DNA of 64,000 nt. Origin: a virus. The stretch is taken from positions 1-64,000 of the IMG/VR virus record IMGVR_UViG_3300006086_000145. One strand, written 5' to 3'. The position numbers and the translations under genes are program-made. Each line of letters opens with the position of its first letter. Positions within the stretch are counted from its first letter, which is position 1. Shown here piece after piece: positions 23,575 through 30,687 of this stretch. The notes beneath the pieces were generated by a model. The model had not been told where the DNA came from. It did no database searches and saw nothing but the letters and a program-made list of their open reading frames with translations.

Positions 23575-24389
23575 TGCGCACTCTAGTACTAGATGGTAAC
23601 TACTATTTGTACCGTGCATACTACGCTAGTTTCAAAGCCCAATTGACTACTAGAAAGGGTGAACCAACTGGCGTTATCACATTCTTCTATCACATGATAA
23701 AACCTTTGTTACGTGAACAGCAAAACATAATCGTGACATTTGACCATGAGAGTAGAAACTTCCGTTACGATTTATATGCCGATTACAAACTGCATCGCAA
23801 ACCGTGTCCAGACGACCTAAAGGTACAGAAACCTATTATCCGCAAACTATGTCGCGCGTTTGGACTTCCAGTGTTGAATATAAAAGGTGTTGAAGCCGAC
23901 GATGTTCTTGGTACTATTGCAAAGCACTACACTGAAAATGAAATGCAGCTTACAATTCTAACTGGCGATAAAGACTGCGCACAGTTTATTTCCAAGTATG
24001 TAGATTTGCTTGATACTAAGGCACAGAAACGTACTACGTTGAAATCATTATTGGAAGAGAAAGGCTTAACACCAAAACAAGTAACATACTTTCTTGCAAT
24101 GAAAGGTGATAAGACTGACCATATTCCTGGTGTGTACGGCGTTGGTGATGTAATTGCACTAAAGCTCATTAAAGAGTATGGTACTCTGAAAAATATTGTT
24201 GCTAATATAGACAACATTAAGGGTGCGACAGGTAAAAGGTTATCAGAGCAATTAGATAACTTGCGACTGTCCTACAAGTTGGTGAAATGCAAAACAGATG
24301 TTGATATAGATTTTGATTGTCTGACTCGCACACCAAGTAATAAACCTCTTGTTAAACATATTCTTGATAAATACGAGATACGGCAATGA
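23574..24389 (+). CDS. 5'-3' exonuclease (Pol I N-domain / FEN-like)
   Basis: 271 residues with the full set of 5'-nuclease motifs: VLDGNYYLYRAYY at the N-terminus, FDHESRNFRYDLYADYKLHR for the helical-arch base, GVEADDVLGTIA and LTGDKDCAQFIS metal-site acids, and KGDKTDHIPGVYGVGDVIALKLIKEYG for the H3TH DNA-binding segment. Length fits phage T5/T7-type and free-standing Pol I 5'-nuclease domains. It removes RNA primers or flaps during phage replication, or degrades host DNA. It is the only obvious replication enzyme in view. Overlaps the adaptor gene before it and the GroEL-apical gene after it (four bases). Confidence 0.95.
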   Translation: MRTLVLDGNYYLYRAYYASFKAQLTTRKGEPTGVITFFYHMIKPLLREQQNIIVTFDHESRNFRYDLYADYKLHRKPCPDDLKVQKPIIRKLCRAFGLPVLNIKGVEADDVLGTIAKHYTENEMQLTILTGDKDCAQFISKYVDLLDTKAQKRTTLKSLLEEKGLTPKQVTYFLAMKGDKTDHIPGVYGVGDVIALKLIKEYGTLKNIVANIDNIKGATGKRLSEQLDNLRLSYKLVKCKTDVDIDFDCLTRTPSNKPLVKHILDKYEIRQ

Positions 24390-25183
24390 TAGACGAGACA
24401 CGTTTCGATCAAGGTTACTTATCACCTTACTTTATTAACAACGATTCTGAATTGAACGTAGTGTTTGAAAATGCGTATGTTTTATTAGTTGATGGAGAAC
24501 TCAACGAAATAGAACCCTTTCTTCCTATACTAACGGAAGTTATTAATTCAAAACGTCCACTGATTATTATTGCTGAGGATATTATAGGCAAGGCGTTATC
24601 TACGCTAGTAGTGAATAAGATACGTGGTTACATAAGAGTAGTTGCGTGTAAAGCACCAGGATTCGGTGAGTTAAGAAAAGGTGCTTTACAAAATATTGCG
24701 ACAATCACAAGTGCTACTATTGTATCTGAGTCAACAGTATCTACAATAAAACTATCGCATTTAGGAACAGCAAATAGAGTTATCGTAGATCGTGATACTA
24801 CATTTATTTCTGTAGGTATTATTGACGAAGAACATACACCTAAAATAACTGAATCTGAAAGTTTTAATGGTCATCCAATAGTAGTACCATTTGAACCTGA
24901 AGAAAATCCTATTAAACGGTCTCAACTCGATAATCGTGATGCTAAAGATAATCGTATCTTAAAACTTGCATTAGCTCTCGCCAGTTATGAGATTGATGAG
25001 CCACACGAAGACGGTGATAATATAGGTAGTGTTAGCGTTCCTAATTTTATGGTTTGGATGGAAGCTGAACACGATGGTGATTGTACGCGATCTGCTCACA
25101 CTTGTATGCGATGCTTAGCCGATCACTGGTTACGCAAAGCGAAGTTCATTGTAAGTTATCAGGATGTGCATAATGAAAGTTGA
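24386..25183 (+). CDS. Free-standing GroEL apical domain with a novel C-terminal extension
   Basis: Residues 1-145 align without gaps of note to E. coli GroEL 191-336, the substrate-binding apical domain. TRFDQGYLSPYFIN matches GMQFDRGYLSPYFIN, and IIIAEDIIGKALSTLVVNKIRG and KAPGFGELRKGALQNIATIT also match. The substrate and GroES contact residues Tyr199, Tyr203, Phe204, Leu234, Leu237, Leu259, Val263 and Val264 are all kept as Tyr11, Tyr15, Phe16, Leu46, Leu49, Leu71, Val75 and Val76. The equatorial (ATPase, ring-forming) and intermediate domains are absent, and no frame nearby supplies them. The upstream sequence is the complete exonuclease gene. Residues 150-265 are not GroEL-like and include His229, Cys233, His238, Cys240, Cys243 and His247, a possible metal site. 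It resembles engineered minichaperones and could bind unfolded clients, GroES or host GroEL substrates without ATP. Confidence 0.95.
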   Translation: MIDETRFDQGYLSPYFINNDSELNVVFENAYVLLVDGELNEIEPFLPILTEVINSKRPLIIIAEDIIGKALSTLVVNKIRGYIRVVACKAPGFGELRKGALQNIATITSATIVSESTVSTIKLSHLGTANRVIVDRDTTFISVGIIDEEHTPKITESESFNGHPIVVPFEPEENPIKRSQLDNRDAKDNRILKLALALASYEIDEPHEDGDNIGSVSVPNFMVWMEAEHDGDCTRSAHTCMRCLADHWLRKAKFIVSYQDVHNES

Positions 25184-25200
25184 TGTAATACAAGTAGAGA

Positions 25201-25311
25201 ATGTTAAATAACACCGTAGGACAACATGGTTCCACACCTGTGGAGTAGCATTAAAACCGCCCCTAAATGGTGTGTTCCAATAACGTGAAGCTGATACAAT
25301 TTATGTTAAAT
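25201..25311 (+). repeat. 102-base structured element flanked by ATGTTAAAT direct repeats
   Basis: ATGTTAAAT occurs at 25201-25209 and 25303-25311, exactly 102 bases apart. Between them ACACC...TAGG pairs with CCTA...GGTGT, enclosing a TCCAC-ACCT-GTGGA hairpin. In-frame stops fill the segment. It looks like an inserted structured element or a tiny RNA in front of the small gene at 25303. Confidence 0.5.
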
Positions 25312-25440
25312 CGTGAAGAATTAGAGGCAGAATTACGAGAAGACCTAAAAACAGTTATGGTCGAAGGTGAAGTATTGACAGATGAGGTAATCAAATCCGC
25401 TAAAGTAGTATGCAATGCCAGTAATCAATACTATTACTAG
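25303..25440 (+). CDS. Small acidic protein, 45 aa
   Basis: An ATG at 25303 opens a 45-codon frame with an acidic helical start (MLNREELEAELREDL) that reads like real coding sequence. No strong ribosome site is seen; in-frame GTG 25285 and ATG 25267 are alternatives. It is the last gene before the convergent - strand block. Confidence 0.45.
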   Translation: MLNREELEAELREDLKTVMVEGEVLTDEVIKSAKVVCNASNQYYY

Positions 25441-25472
25441 ATAAAGATATTTCAATTTCCATAACATCAACC

Positions 25473-26042
25473 TTACTTTAGTGATCTTGCTAAGAATATT
25501 TTAAATTTTGTATTCACCATTAAATCATCAATGTTTTTAGAATGTAATGTGGAATAATCGTAATTCGCATTGAAGAAGTTTGATTGTATGCTGCCGTCTG
25601 ACAGTTGCCAAACACTACCAACAACAAATTTATTTTTCACGAAGTGATTACGGCGCACAATTATGTTATATCTATGCTGCTCCTTATCATCATTATTAAC
25701 TCCTTTCACTGCATCTGGATATAACTGCTTCACAGCGATAAATAGAGAATCTGTTAAATCTCTATTTGTTTTATCTGACGAGTCATTAGGTTCCCAGTAC
25801 TCAACAGGCTTACCTTCTAAAAACGTCAACTCTTTTAACTTCAACGCTGAGCCAACCTGATGTGGATCGTGCTTGTAATCTTCGACGCCACGCAAAGCTA
25901 GTTTACCATTAAAAATGCGTTGAACACCTATCACCTTAATATAAGCCGTTGTCTTATCGTATCTTTTACGTGATGCATATTTACCAATAAGTAAGTCCAA
26001 CTCTGAATCAGGAATATCCTTAAAAAAGTCTATCAAAGCCAT
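25473..26042 (-). CDS. Hypothetical protein, 189 aa, after the endolysin gene
   Basis: Last gene of the long - strand block. Soluble, mixed alpha/beta, rich in Lys and Asp, with no signal peptide or known motif. A tiny gene overlaps its start. It ends 33 bases from the converging + strand frame. Confidence 0.75.
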   Translation of the reverse strand: MALIDFFKDIPDSELDLLIGKYASRKRYDKTTAYIKVIGVQRIFNGKLALRGVEDYKHDPHQVGSALKLKELTFLEGKPVEYWEPNDSSDKTNRDLTDSLFIAVKQLYPDAVKGVNNDDKEQHRYNIIVRRNHFVKNKFVVGSVWQLSDGSIQSNFFNANYDYSTLHSKNIDDLMVNTKFKIFLARSLK

Positions 26043-26130
26043 CAGATTGTAACATTTCAGGTAACTTTATCTTAGGCTTATTCTTTTTAATGCTTACTAC
26101 ATTTGTTGATAAAGAAAATTCGATTTCCAT
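26020..26130 (-). CDS. Small protein, 36 aa
   Basis: ATG at 26130 with AGGATAAG upstream; the stop lies inside the start of the next gene (22-base overlap). It begins MEIEFSLSTNVV, like the MEIFISLSSNEIVV start of the 67-residue protein at 27919-28122, and continues with a basic stretch, so the two are probably related. Confidence 0.55.
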   Translation of the reverse strand: MEIEFSLSTNVVSIKKNKPKIKLPEMLQSDGFDRLF

Positions 26131-26134
26131 TATC

Positions 26135-26680
26135 TTATCCTATTGAGAATGATTGTTTGCGATTGTGTCCAAAGCGATTCCAGCTAACATGGACCCAACC
26201 ACTACCCGGAACTTTGGGATTAACAAACTCTAAGATCAACTGATCGAACTCTAAATTAGCTGAAATCCAGTTGTACACGTCTTGATTAGAGACACCTACG
26301 ATATGAATATCTGCTGCACACGCGGCTGGATGCGACTTACGTTGAAAGTAAGAGAACCAAGCATCTGGAGCATTCGGGTCGATACCACGTTGTTTGCACC
26401 AATCAACAAACGCTGCTGCACACTCATAGTGCTCCAACGCTTCGCAACGGTACCAACTATTAATATTAACACCGTGTCCAGTTATGGAAAAGAAATGTGC
26501 TCTAATCTTCTCAAGCACATTCTCTGCCAATGCCTTTGCATTCAACAAAAACTCTGGATTGTAAACTTGGTTATCAATACCTTGACGGTCAGCATCATAA
26601 CTATCTACTACTTCATGATACTGGAAGTGTTCTGATATTTGATCGTTTGTTTTACCGATAATTACAGGTAATGCGCTCAT
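26135..26680 (-). CDS. Endolysin: M15-family zinc peptidase
   Basis: 181 residues matching peptidase M15 (M15_3 type). The order is SEHFQYHEVVDS, NPEFLLNAKALAENVLEKIRAHF, INSWYRC, KSHPAACAADIH, then SGWVHVSW. The zinc ligands are His117, Asp124 and His164. Such enzymes cleave peptide bonds in peptidoglycan stem peptides (D-Ala-D-Ala or L-Ala-D-Glu type). There is no signal peptide, so a holin must release it. The next genes upstream in the transcript look like a spanin and a holin, which makes a full lysis cassette. Confidence 0.88.
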   Translation of the reverse strand: MSALPVIIGKTNDQISEHFQYHEVVDSYDADRQGIDNQVYNPEFLLNAKALAENVLEKIRAHFFSITGHGVNINSWYRCEALEHYECAAAFVDWCKQRGIDPNAPDAWFSYFQRKSHPAACAADIHIVGVSNQDVYNWISANLEFDQLILEFVNPKVPGSGWVHVSWNRFGHNRKQSFSIG

Positions 26681-26691
26681 AATAATTCACC

Positions 26692-27153
26692 TTAGAAATG
26701 TGAGGCTAGACCAAGAACAATTATAATCTTATAGAACAAAGAATCCCACAATTTAGATTTTTCTTCATTACGCAACTGTGTTTCTGTTCGAGACAAATCT
26801 TGTTCTAAATCATTAGCCCGTCGTTCTTCTGCCTTAGCCATATTCAACAAAGCATTATTCTGCGTTACAAGGGCATTAGAAGCATCAATGGTCGCAGTAA
26901 GCACCTGAGCATTCTTATTTGCCTTGTCTTTAAATTCACGTAACTTATCAAAATCATCTTTCTCAAAAGCTGCTACTGTATGCCCGTTATACGGTACAAC
27001 AATTGCTTTTGTTTCTGGATAAGTTTCTACAGTTACATGGATAGGATCCATAGATTTAATATCACTGTAGTGGTTTGTAGGCTTTACTTGCAATTCTGTA
27101 GCACAACCAGTTAGCAATACTACACACAGTACAAACAAATACTTCATCATCAT
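26692..27153 (-). CDS. Candidate unimolecular spanin (u-spanin)
   Basis: 153 residues with a lipoprotein signal ending LLTGC (acylated Cys17), a periplasmic part with a predicted coiled coil (about residues 75-132, KANKNAQVL ... TETQLRNEE), and a C-terminal hydrophobic span (about 136-153, DSLFYKIIIVLGLASHF). An outer-membrane lipid anchor plus an inner-membrane C-terminal span is the defining layout of u-spanins such as T1 gp11, which fuse the membranes at the end of lysis. It starts in a four-base overlap with the holin candidate and is followed by the endolysin. Confidence 0.72.
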   Translation of the reverse strand: MMMKYLFVLCVVLLTGCATELQVKPTNHYSDIKSMDPIHVTVETYPETKAIVVPYNGHTVAAFEKDDFDKLREFKDKANKNAQVLTATIDASNALVTQNNALLNMAKAEERRANDLEQDLSRTETQLRNEEKSKLWDSLFYKIIIVLGLASHF

Positions 27154-27554
27154 TTTTTCTCCTCAATAACAGCATCATTTGCCTTAGCAATAATAGAGAC
27201 GGTTGCTTTATCGTCTTTTGCAACAAGAGATTGATACGCATCTAGTTCTTGTTGCGTAGGTGCTTTATTAATCAAACTATCTGCCATATACGCCATAGTG
27301 ATATACGTAATGGCGTGCATATCATTAGTTGTCATGTAATTGGTAACAGCAGCTCCTGTAATGGTAAACCAACTGCTCATAGTGCGTACAAAATAGCAGC
27401 GGATATAATCCCAAGGATGCACACCTTCTGAAATAAATTTCTTCACAAGACGAATGCTAAAGCCTGCTGTGCTAAATAGACCTATCATAGCAACATCTTT
27501 AACTTGAGCAATATCAAATCCTGCAATAGTAGTAACTGCTGTCATATCATTCAC
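27150..27554 (-). CDS. Candidate holin
   Basis: 134 residues with about three hydrophobic segments (roughly 17-37, 60-72 and 77-93) and a charged C-terminal tail (KANDAVIEEKK). Position directly before the spanin and endolysin genes and small size suggest a holin. Family not recognised, so the call rests on topology and context. Confidence 0.6.
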   Translation of the reverse strand: MNDMTAVTTIAGFDIAQVKDVAMIGLFSTAGFSIRLVKKFISEGVHPWDYIRCYFVRTMSSWFTITGAAVTNYMTTNDMHAITYITMAYMADSLINKAPTQQELDAYQSLVAKDDKATVSIIAKANDAVIEEKK

Positions 27555-27568
27555 CTATACGATTAGAA

Positions 27569-27892
27569 TTAGTTTTTGTTCCATTCGTCTACAGAGGCCT
27601 GAACATCTGGAGTCGGTACGGTTGGTTTAAGTTGTATATCTTCTGCTTTCTGTACTGCTACTTCCACTTGCGCTTGGGCAACTACAACTTCTTTATGGTC
27701 GTCTTCAATGACCTTTTCATTTTCCACATTCGTGGTGTTTTCCTGAACTACTCTAGCGCTATCTGCTTTTCTTTGCATATAATACTGATAGCTAAAGAAT
27801 GCTAAAACAGCACTAAGTATTGCCACTACTATAGGAACAATAGCTGCATACTTGGCTTTTAATGTAGATATAATCTGATCGGTGTTCATCAT
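27569..27892 (-). CDS. Single-span membrane protein of the lysis region
   Basis: 107 residues: one N-terminal membrane span (about 15-38) followed by a long Val/Glu/Gln-rich helix likely to form a coiled coil, then a Pro-rich end. The layout is like an inner-membrane spanin or a holin antagonist. Given the separate u-spanin candidate, its lysis role is uncertain. Confidence 0.65.
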   Translation of the reverse strand: MMNTDQIISTLKAKYAAIVPIVVAILSAVLAFFSYQYYMQRKADSARVVQENTTNVENEKVIEDDHKEVVVAQAQVEVAVQKAEDIQLKPTVPTPDVQASVDEWNKN

Positions 27893-27918
27893 AATAAATC
27901 CCCTACTGATTTAATGTT

Positions 27919-28122
27919 TTATTTGTCGATACCAAAATTATCCATGCGATGGTGTCCGCGAATATTATTCTCTTTTAAAATACGAGCATTTTCTTTATTC
28001 GCTTTCTCCGCCATTTTTATTTGTGCTCTGCGACGTTTCTTCTTAATACCACTAATCTTACTTTGCACATTACTGTCTGACACAACTATTTCGTTTGACG
28101 ACAATGAAATGAATATTTCCAT
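27919..28122 (-). CDS. Small basic protein, 67 aa
   Basis: Begins MEIFISLSSNEIVV and continues with a strongly basic helix (SGIKKKRRRAQIKMAEKANKE). The start resembles the 36-residue protein at 26020-26130. It could bind nucleic acid or be a capsid-associated peptide. Its start overlaps the upstream stop (TAATG). Confidence 0.6.
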   Translation of the reverse strand: MEIFISLSSNEIVVSDSNVQSKISGIKKKRRRAQIKMAEKANKENARILKENNIRGHHRMDNFGIDK

Positions 28123-28343
28123 TATATTACAATGAGTTCTAAAGGAACTATCGCCTCTTTGTTTACTGCAATGTTTACTTTGTTGCCTTCACAGCGCGTT
28201 ATGAAAATTACATCAGCCTTTATGTGTTGGAAAACAAAGTTGTGTTTATCTCGCTCAAACTCAGAATCAGCTCCACTACAATCAATAACATAATGATCTA
28301 ATTCTATAACACTTTCACCAACAATATGATTAGTAGGTAACAT
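28122..28343 (-). CDS. Small hypothetical protein, 73 aa
   Basis: The ATG at 28343 has AAGGTG upstream; a further upstream in-frame start would overlap the previous gene and lacks a site. Beta-rich, with two cysteines. Not recognised. Confidence 0.6.
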   Translation of the reverse strand: MLPTNHIVGESVIELDHYVIDCSGADSEFERDKHNFVFQHIKADVIFITRCEGNKVNIAVNKEAIVPLELIVI

Positions 28344-28347
28344 TATA

Positions 28348-28770
28348 TCACACCTTATAATCAATTTGAACAGAGAAATGATACCCAGGCACCGCATTAT
28401 TAACCGTAGACACCGTGAATGCTAATAGATCATTAGCAGCTAATGTTGCTGAGGTTAACGCAGTACCTAAAACATCTAGTAATTGTACACCAGAATTAAA
28501 TGTAGCAGTGTAAATAGTAGTACCATTATTTTGCACAGTTACAGTGAATGAATTAGTTGGAATAGCAATCCCCACACCGAAGTGCAATGCACTTATAGTA
28601 CAGGCTACAGGAACATACCAAGATGTTTTATATCCTACTTGCAATGCACCTATTATAGCCAATGTGTGATCTAATGTGATACCACTAGGTGTGTAACCTT
28701 GCAATGCTTGAGTAGATGTAGAATTAACTGGATATGCTTCATCGACAATAGTTACACCGTCAAAGTTCAT
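28348..28770 (-). CDS. Beta-sandwich virion protein, 140 aa
   Basis: Thr/Val/Asn-rich beta sequence (SFTVTVQNNGTTIYTATFNSG, ALTSATLAANDLLAFTVSTV). The following gene encodes a similar domain (ITVKKNGISVTTSPIVIT...TTLAAAMITNKV..GDYFTADVVQVG), so the pair share a small jelly-roll-like fold, probably tail-fibre tip or decoration proteins. Fold is inferred from pattern. Confidence 0.65.
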   Translation of the reverse strand: MNFDGVTIVDEAYPVNSTSTQALQGYTPSGITLDHTLAIIGALQVGYKTSWYVPVACTISALHFGVGIAIPTNSFTVTVQNNGTTIYTATFNSGVQLLDVLGTALTSATLAANDLLAFTVSTVNNAVPGYHFSVQIDYKV

Positions 28771-28771
28771 A

Positions 28772-29179
28772 TTAAGCTCCAGTTATTACATAGTTTATCT
28801 TCACGGTCAGATCAGAACCTGATGTGGTGCTGCCTACTTGGACAACGTCTGCTGTGAAATAATCTCCAGCAACACCTGTAACTTTATTTGTAATCATTGC
28901 AGCCGCCAAAGTAGTATTTACGTTAGTGTTCGCAGTAATAACAATAGGTGAAGTTGTAACAGATATGCCATTTTTCTTAACAGTTATCTGAATATCACTA
29001 CCTACAGAAGGTGTTTCCACACGACTTACAATAGAAGTAATACGAATTGCGTTAGTTAGTGTCCAACGAGTAACGCCTGTTACTACTGCCAGAGTACCGG
29101 CTTGGGTTAATGTTTTATCTTTAGCTTGTCCAATAAGTAGACTGCTTGAGCCTGCGAGTACTGGGCTATCAACGAGCAT
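28772..29179 (-). CDS. Beta-sandwich virion protein, 135 aa
   Basis: The ATG at 29179 with GGAGACA upstream is preferred; extending further would run through the terminator hairpin of the previous gene. Same domain type as the next gene, with a longer N-terminal arm. Likely part of the distal tail. Confidence 0.65.
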   Translation of the reverse strand: MLVDSPVLAGSSSLLIGQAKDKTLTQAGTLAVVTGVTRWTLTNAIRITSIVSRVETPSVGSDIQITVKKNGISVTTSPIVITANTNVNTTLAAAMITNKVTGVAGDYFTADVVQVGSTTSGSDLTVKINYVITGA

Positions 29180-29190
29180 GATTTGTCTCC

Positions 29191-29219
29191 GAAATAAAAA
29201 TGGGCCCACAAGGAGCCCA
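29191..29219 (-). terminator. Terminator after the 189-aa tail protein gene
   Basis: TGGGC and GCCCA (29201-29205 and 29215-29219) form a GC stem directly after the stop at 29226, followed on the - strand by TTTTTATTTC. Confidence 0.75.
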
Positions 29220-29225
29220 ATGGGA

Positions 29226-29795
29226 TTAGACAAGAGTACCTGCTAAAGTAAACGAAACGTCTGAAATGAATTGATCTGCTGTAGTTGGTGCTTTCACAAC
29301 AAGTAGTTCACCTGCACTAAACAGGATATCCCCACTACCCACTTGAGTATAAACACCAACTGTTTCGCCACCAGCAAAAAACAAACTACCTATTGCAACA
29401 CTCTGACCAGTACGACTGATTCGAGTTATAGAAAAGGTAGTATCAACACTTGGAGCATTGAGTGCTTGGGCTAGACAGCTCTCAAATCCAGATTTCAGTT
29501 TAAAACTTCTTACCGCCAAATGCCGTTGAATAACAGCAGCATTTGCAATACCTCCAATCGTACAACCACTCACATCGTATGGAACTAAATCATTGTTTGG
29601 ATATTTCACGACCCAAGCCGATTCAGCAGCAACGTAAATGTATATCCCAGCAGAGTTATTACCTGACTTTGAAGTTAGTTCAAACTCTGTACCATCAGCA
29701 GCACTAGCAGGTAAAGTTGTACCTCTGTGTGCATCATCTAGGATTGTACGTACAATCTGACTCCCACTAGCTAGTTGTAATCCATCTGCTAACAT
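29226..29795 (-). CDS. Probable tail-fibre protein, 189 aa
   Basis: Low in Lys, rich in Ser/Gly/Thr/Ala. The N-terminal half has a helical start and EFELTSKSGNNSAGIYIYVAAESAWVVKY; the second half is beta-rich. Located among tail-fibre genes. No enzyme motif. Confidence 0.65.
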   Translation of the reverse strand: MLADGLQLASGSQIVRTILDDAHRGTTLPASAADGTEFELTSKSGNNSAGIYIYVAAESAWVVKYPNNDLVPYDVSGCTIGGIANAAVIQRHLAVRSFKLKSGFESCLAQALNAPSVDTTFSITRISRTGQSVAIGSLFFAGGETVGVYTQVGSGDILFSAGELLVVKAPTTADQFISDVSFTLAGTLV

Positions 29796-29805
29796 AGGTC
29801 GCCTC

Positions 29806-30024
29806 CTATCGGCAAGCTGCTGTACCGCTACGTGCCGAAGAGAATGTGATCACAGCATTGTAAGCATCTGTAACAGTTACGCTAAGTGGTAGAATCTTTG
29901 TTAAAACACTATTCACGTAAATATAAGTATCAATGATTGGTGCCATTGTACCTAAGTTGTGATTAATGTTCCAAGTTGTGGAGGCAGTGGCTTGTGTATG
30001 TGTATAACTTCTAACAGTTTGCAT
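29806..30024 (-). CDS. Single TWnInHnL-type tail domain protein, 72 aa
   Basis: The entire protein is one copy of a small beta domain: YTHTQATASTTWNINHNLG, then a hydrophobic pair, P..V...DAYNAVITFSSARSGTA. The same domain occurs twice in the next gene upstream and at the C-termini of the proteins at 30688-32385 and 34809-35651. It is likely a tail-fibre tip module. Confidence 0.7.
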   Translation of the reverse strand: MQTVRSYTHTQATASTTWNINHNLGTMAPIIDTYIYVNSVLTKILPLSVTVTDAYNAVITFSSARSGTAACR

Positions 30025-30035
30025 ACGGCCTCCAA

Positions 30036-30635
30036 TTAGATCGCGCGGATCATACCAGTTTGTGGTGTGCTAAACGTAATAGTCGCTTGGTTCAACGAGT
30101 CATGTACAATCGACAGTGGTTGAACTTCCGCATTACCAATGAACACACGAATTGCTGGATAATAACCGAGAGTGTGTGGAACAACCCAAGTCGTAGAAGC
30201 AACAGAGAAAGTCTGCTCATACGCAAAGTTTGGACGATCACTACCTTCAATTGAACCGAGCATAAGAATAGCTCTACCTGCTTGCGCATTAATGAAGGTA
30301 ACAGTAGTTGTATCAAACGTCTGCACAATAGTGTCTGGAACAATATGATTACCAGAACCATCAATAATCTGAACAATAGTATTGCTACTGTTAAGATTGT
30401 GATTAATAGTCCAAGTAGTTGCAGCCACAGCTTGAGTATAGATGAATGTGTCAACTTCATTCGTTAACGGAACCCAAAAAGGCACACCATTATCTATTTC
30501 GACACATATCATTACACGTTTGTCTTTAAAGATAAAACTTCCAGGCTTAGCCGTTGCTGGAAAATTTACCACTGTTTCCAGCGTTATATTTTTCAGTAGG
30601 TTACCCTGGAGATCAATTGTACCATTATGTTTCAT
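30036..30635 (-). CDS. Tail protein with two TWnInHnL domains, 199 aa
   Basis: The N-terminus (MKHNGTIDLQGNLLKN) resembles tail-fibre attachment sequences, followed by 'PGSFIFKDKRVMICVEIDNGVPFWVPL'. Two tandem copies of the small beta domain then appear, IYTQAVAATTWTINHNLN and YEQTFSVASTTWVVPHTLG. Likely a fibre-tip or receptor-contact protein. Confidence 0.75.
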   Translation of the reverse strand: MKHNGTIDLQGNLLKNITLETVVNFPATAKPGSFIFKDKRVMICVEIDNGVPFWVPLTNEVDTFIYTQAVAATTWTINHNLNSSNTIVQIIDGSGNHIVPDTIVQTFDTTTVTFINAQAGRAILMLGSIEGSDRPNFAYEQTFSVASTTWVVPHTLGYYPAIRVFIGNAEVQPLSIVHDSLNQATITFSTPQTGMIRAI

Positions 30636-30650
30636 CGCATCACTCCAGAA

Positions 30651-30680
30651 ATTAAGGGTGCTGTACTAGCCACCCTTAAT
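30651..30680 (-). terminator. Hairpin after the 565-aa tail-fibre gene
   Basis: ATTAAGGGTG and CACCCTTAAT form a perfect ten-base stem with a ten-base loop just beyond the stop at 30688. The - strand tail is TTTCTGG, so termination may be partial. Confidence 0.6.
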
Positions 30681-30687
30681 AAGCCAA

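Noticed and set aside
24386-25183. Remnant of a full groEL gene broken by frameshift
   Set aside because: The gene has its own ATG overlapping the exonuclease stop, a long intact frame and a non-GroEL tail; neither flank shows equatorial-domain sequence in any frame.
25173-25311. T4 gene 60-like ribosome bypassing between the two ATGTTAAAT repeats
   Set aside because: Landing in the codon phase of the upstream frame (GTT AAA) meets TGA two codons later, so no extended fusion protein results.
30092-30460. Leu-rich 122-codon frame within the tail protein at 30036-30635
   Set aside because: Out-of-frame shadow; the overlapping gene has clear domain repeats.
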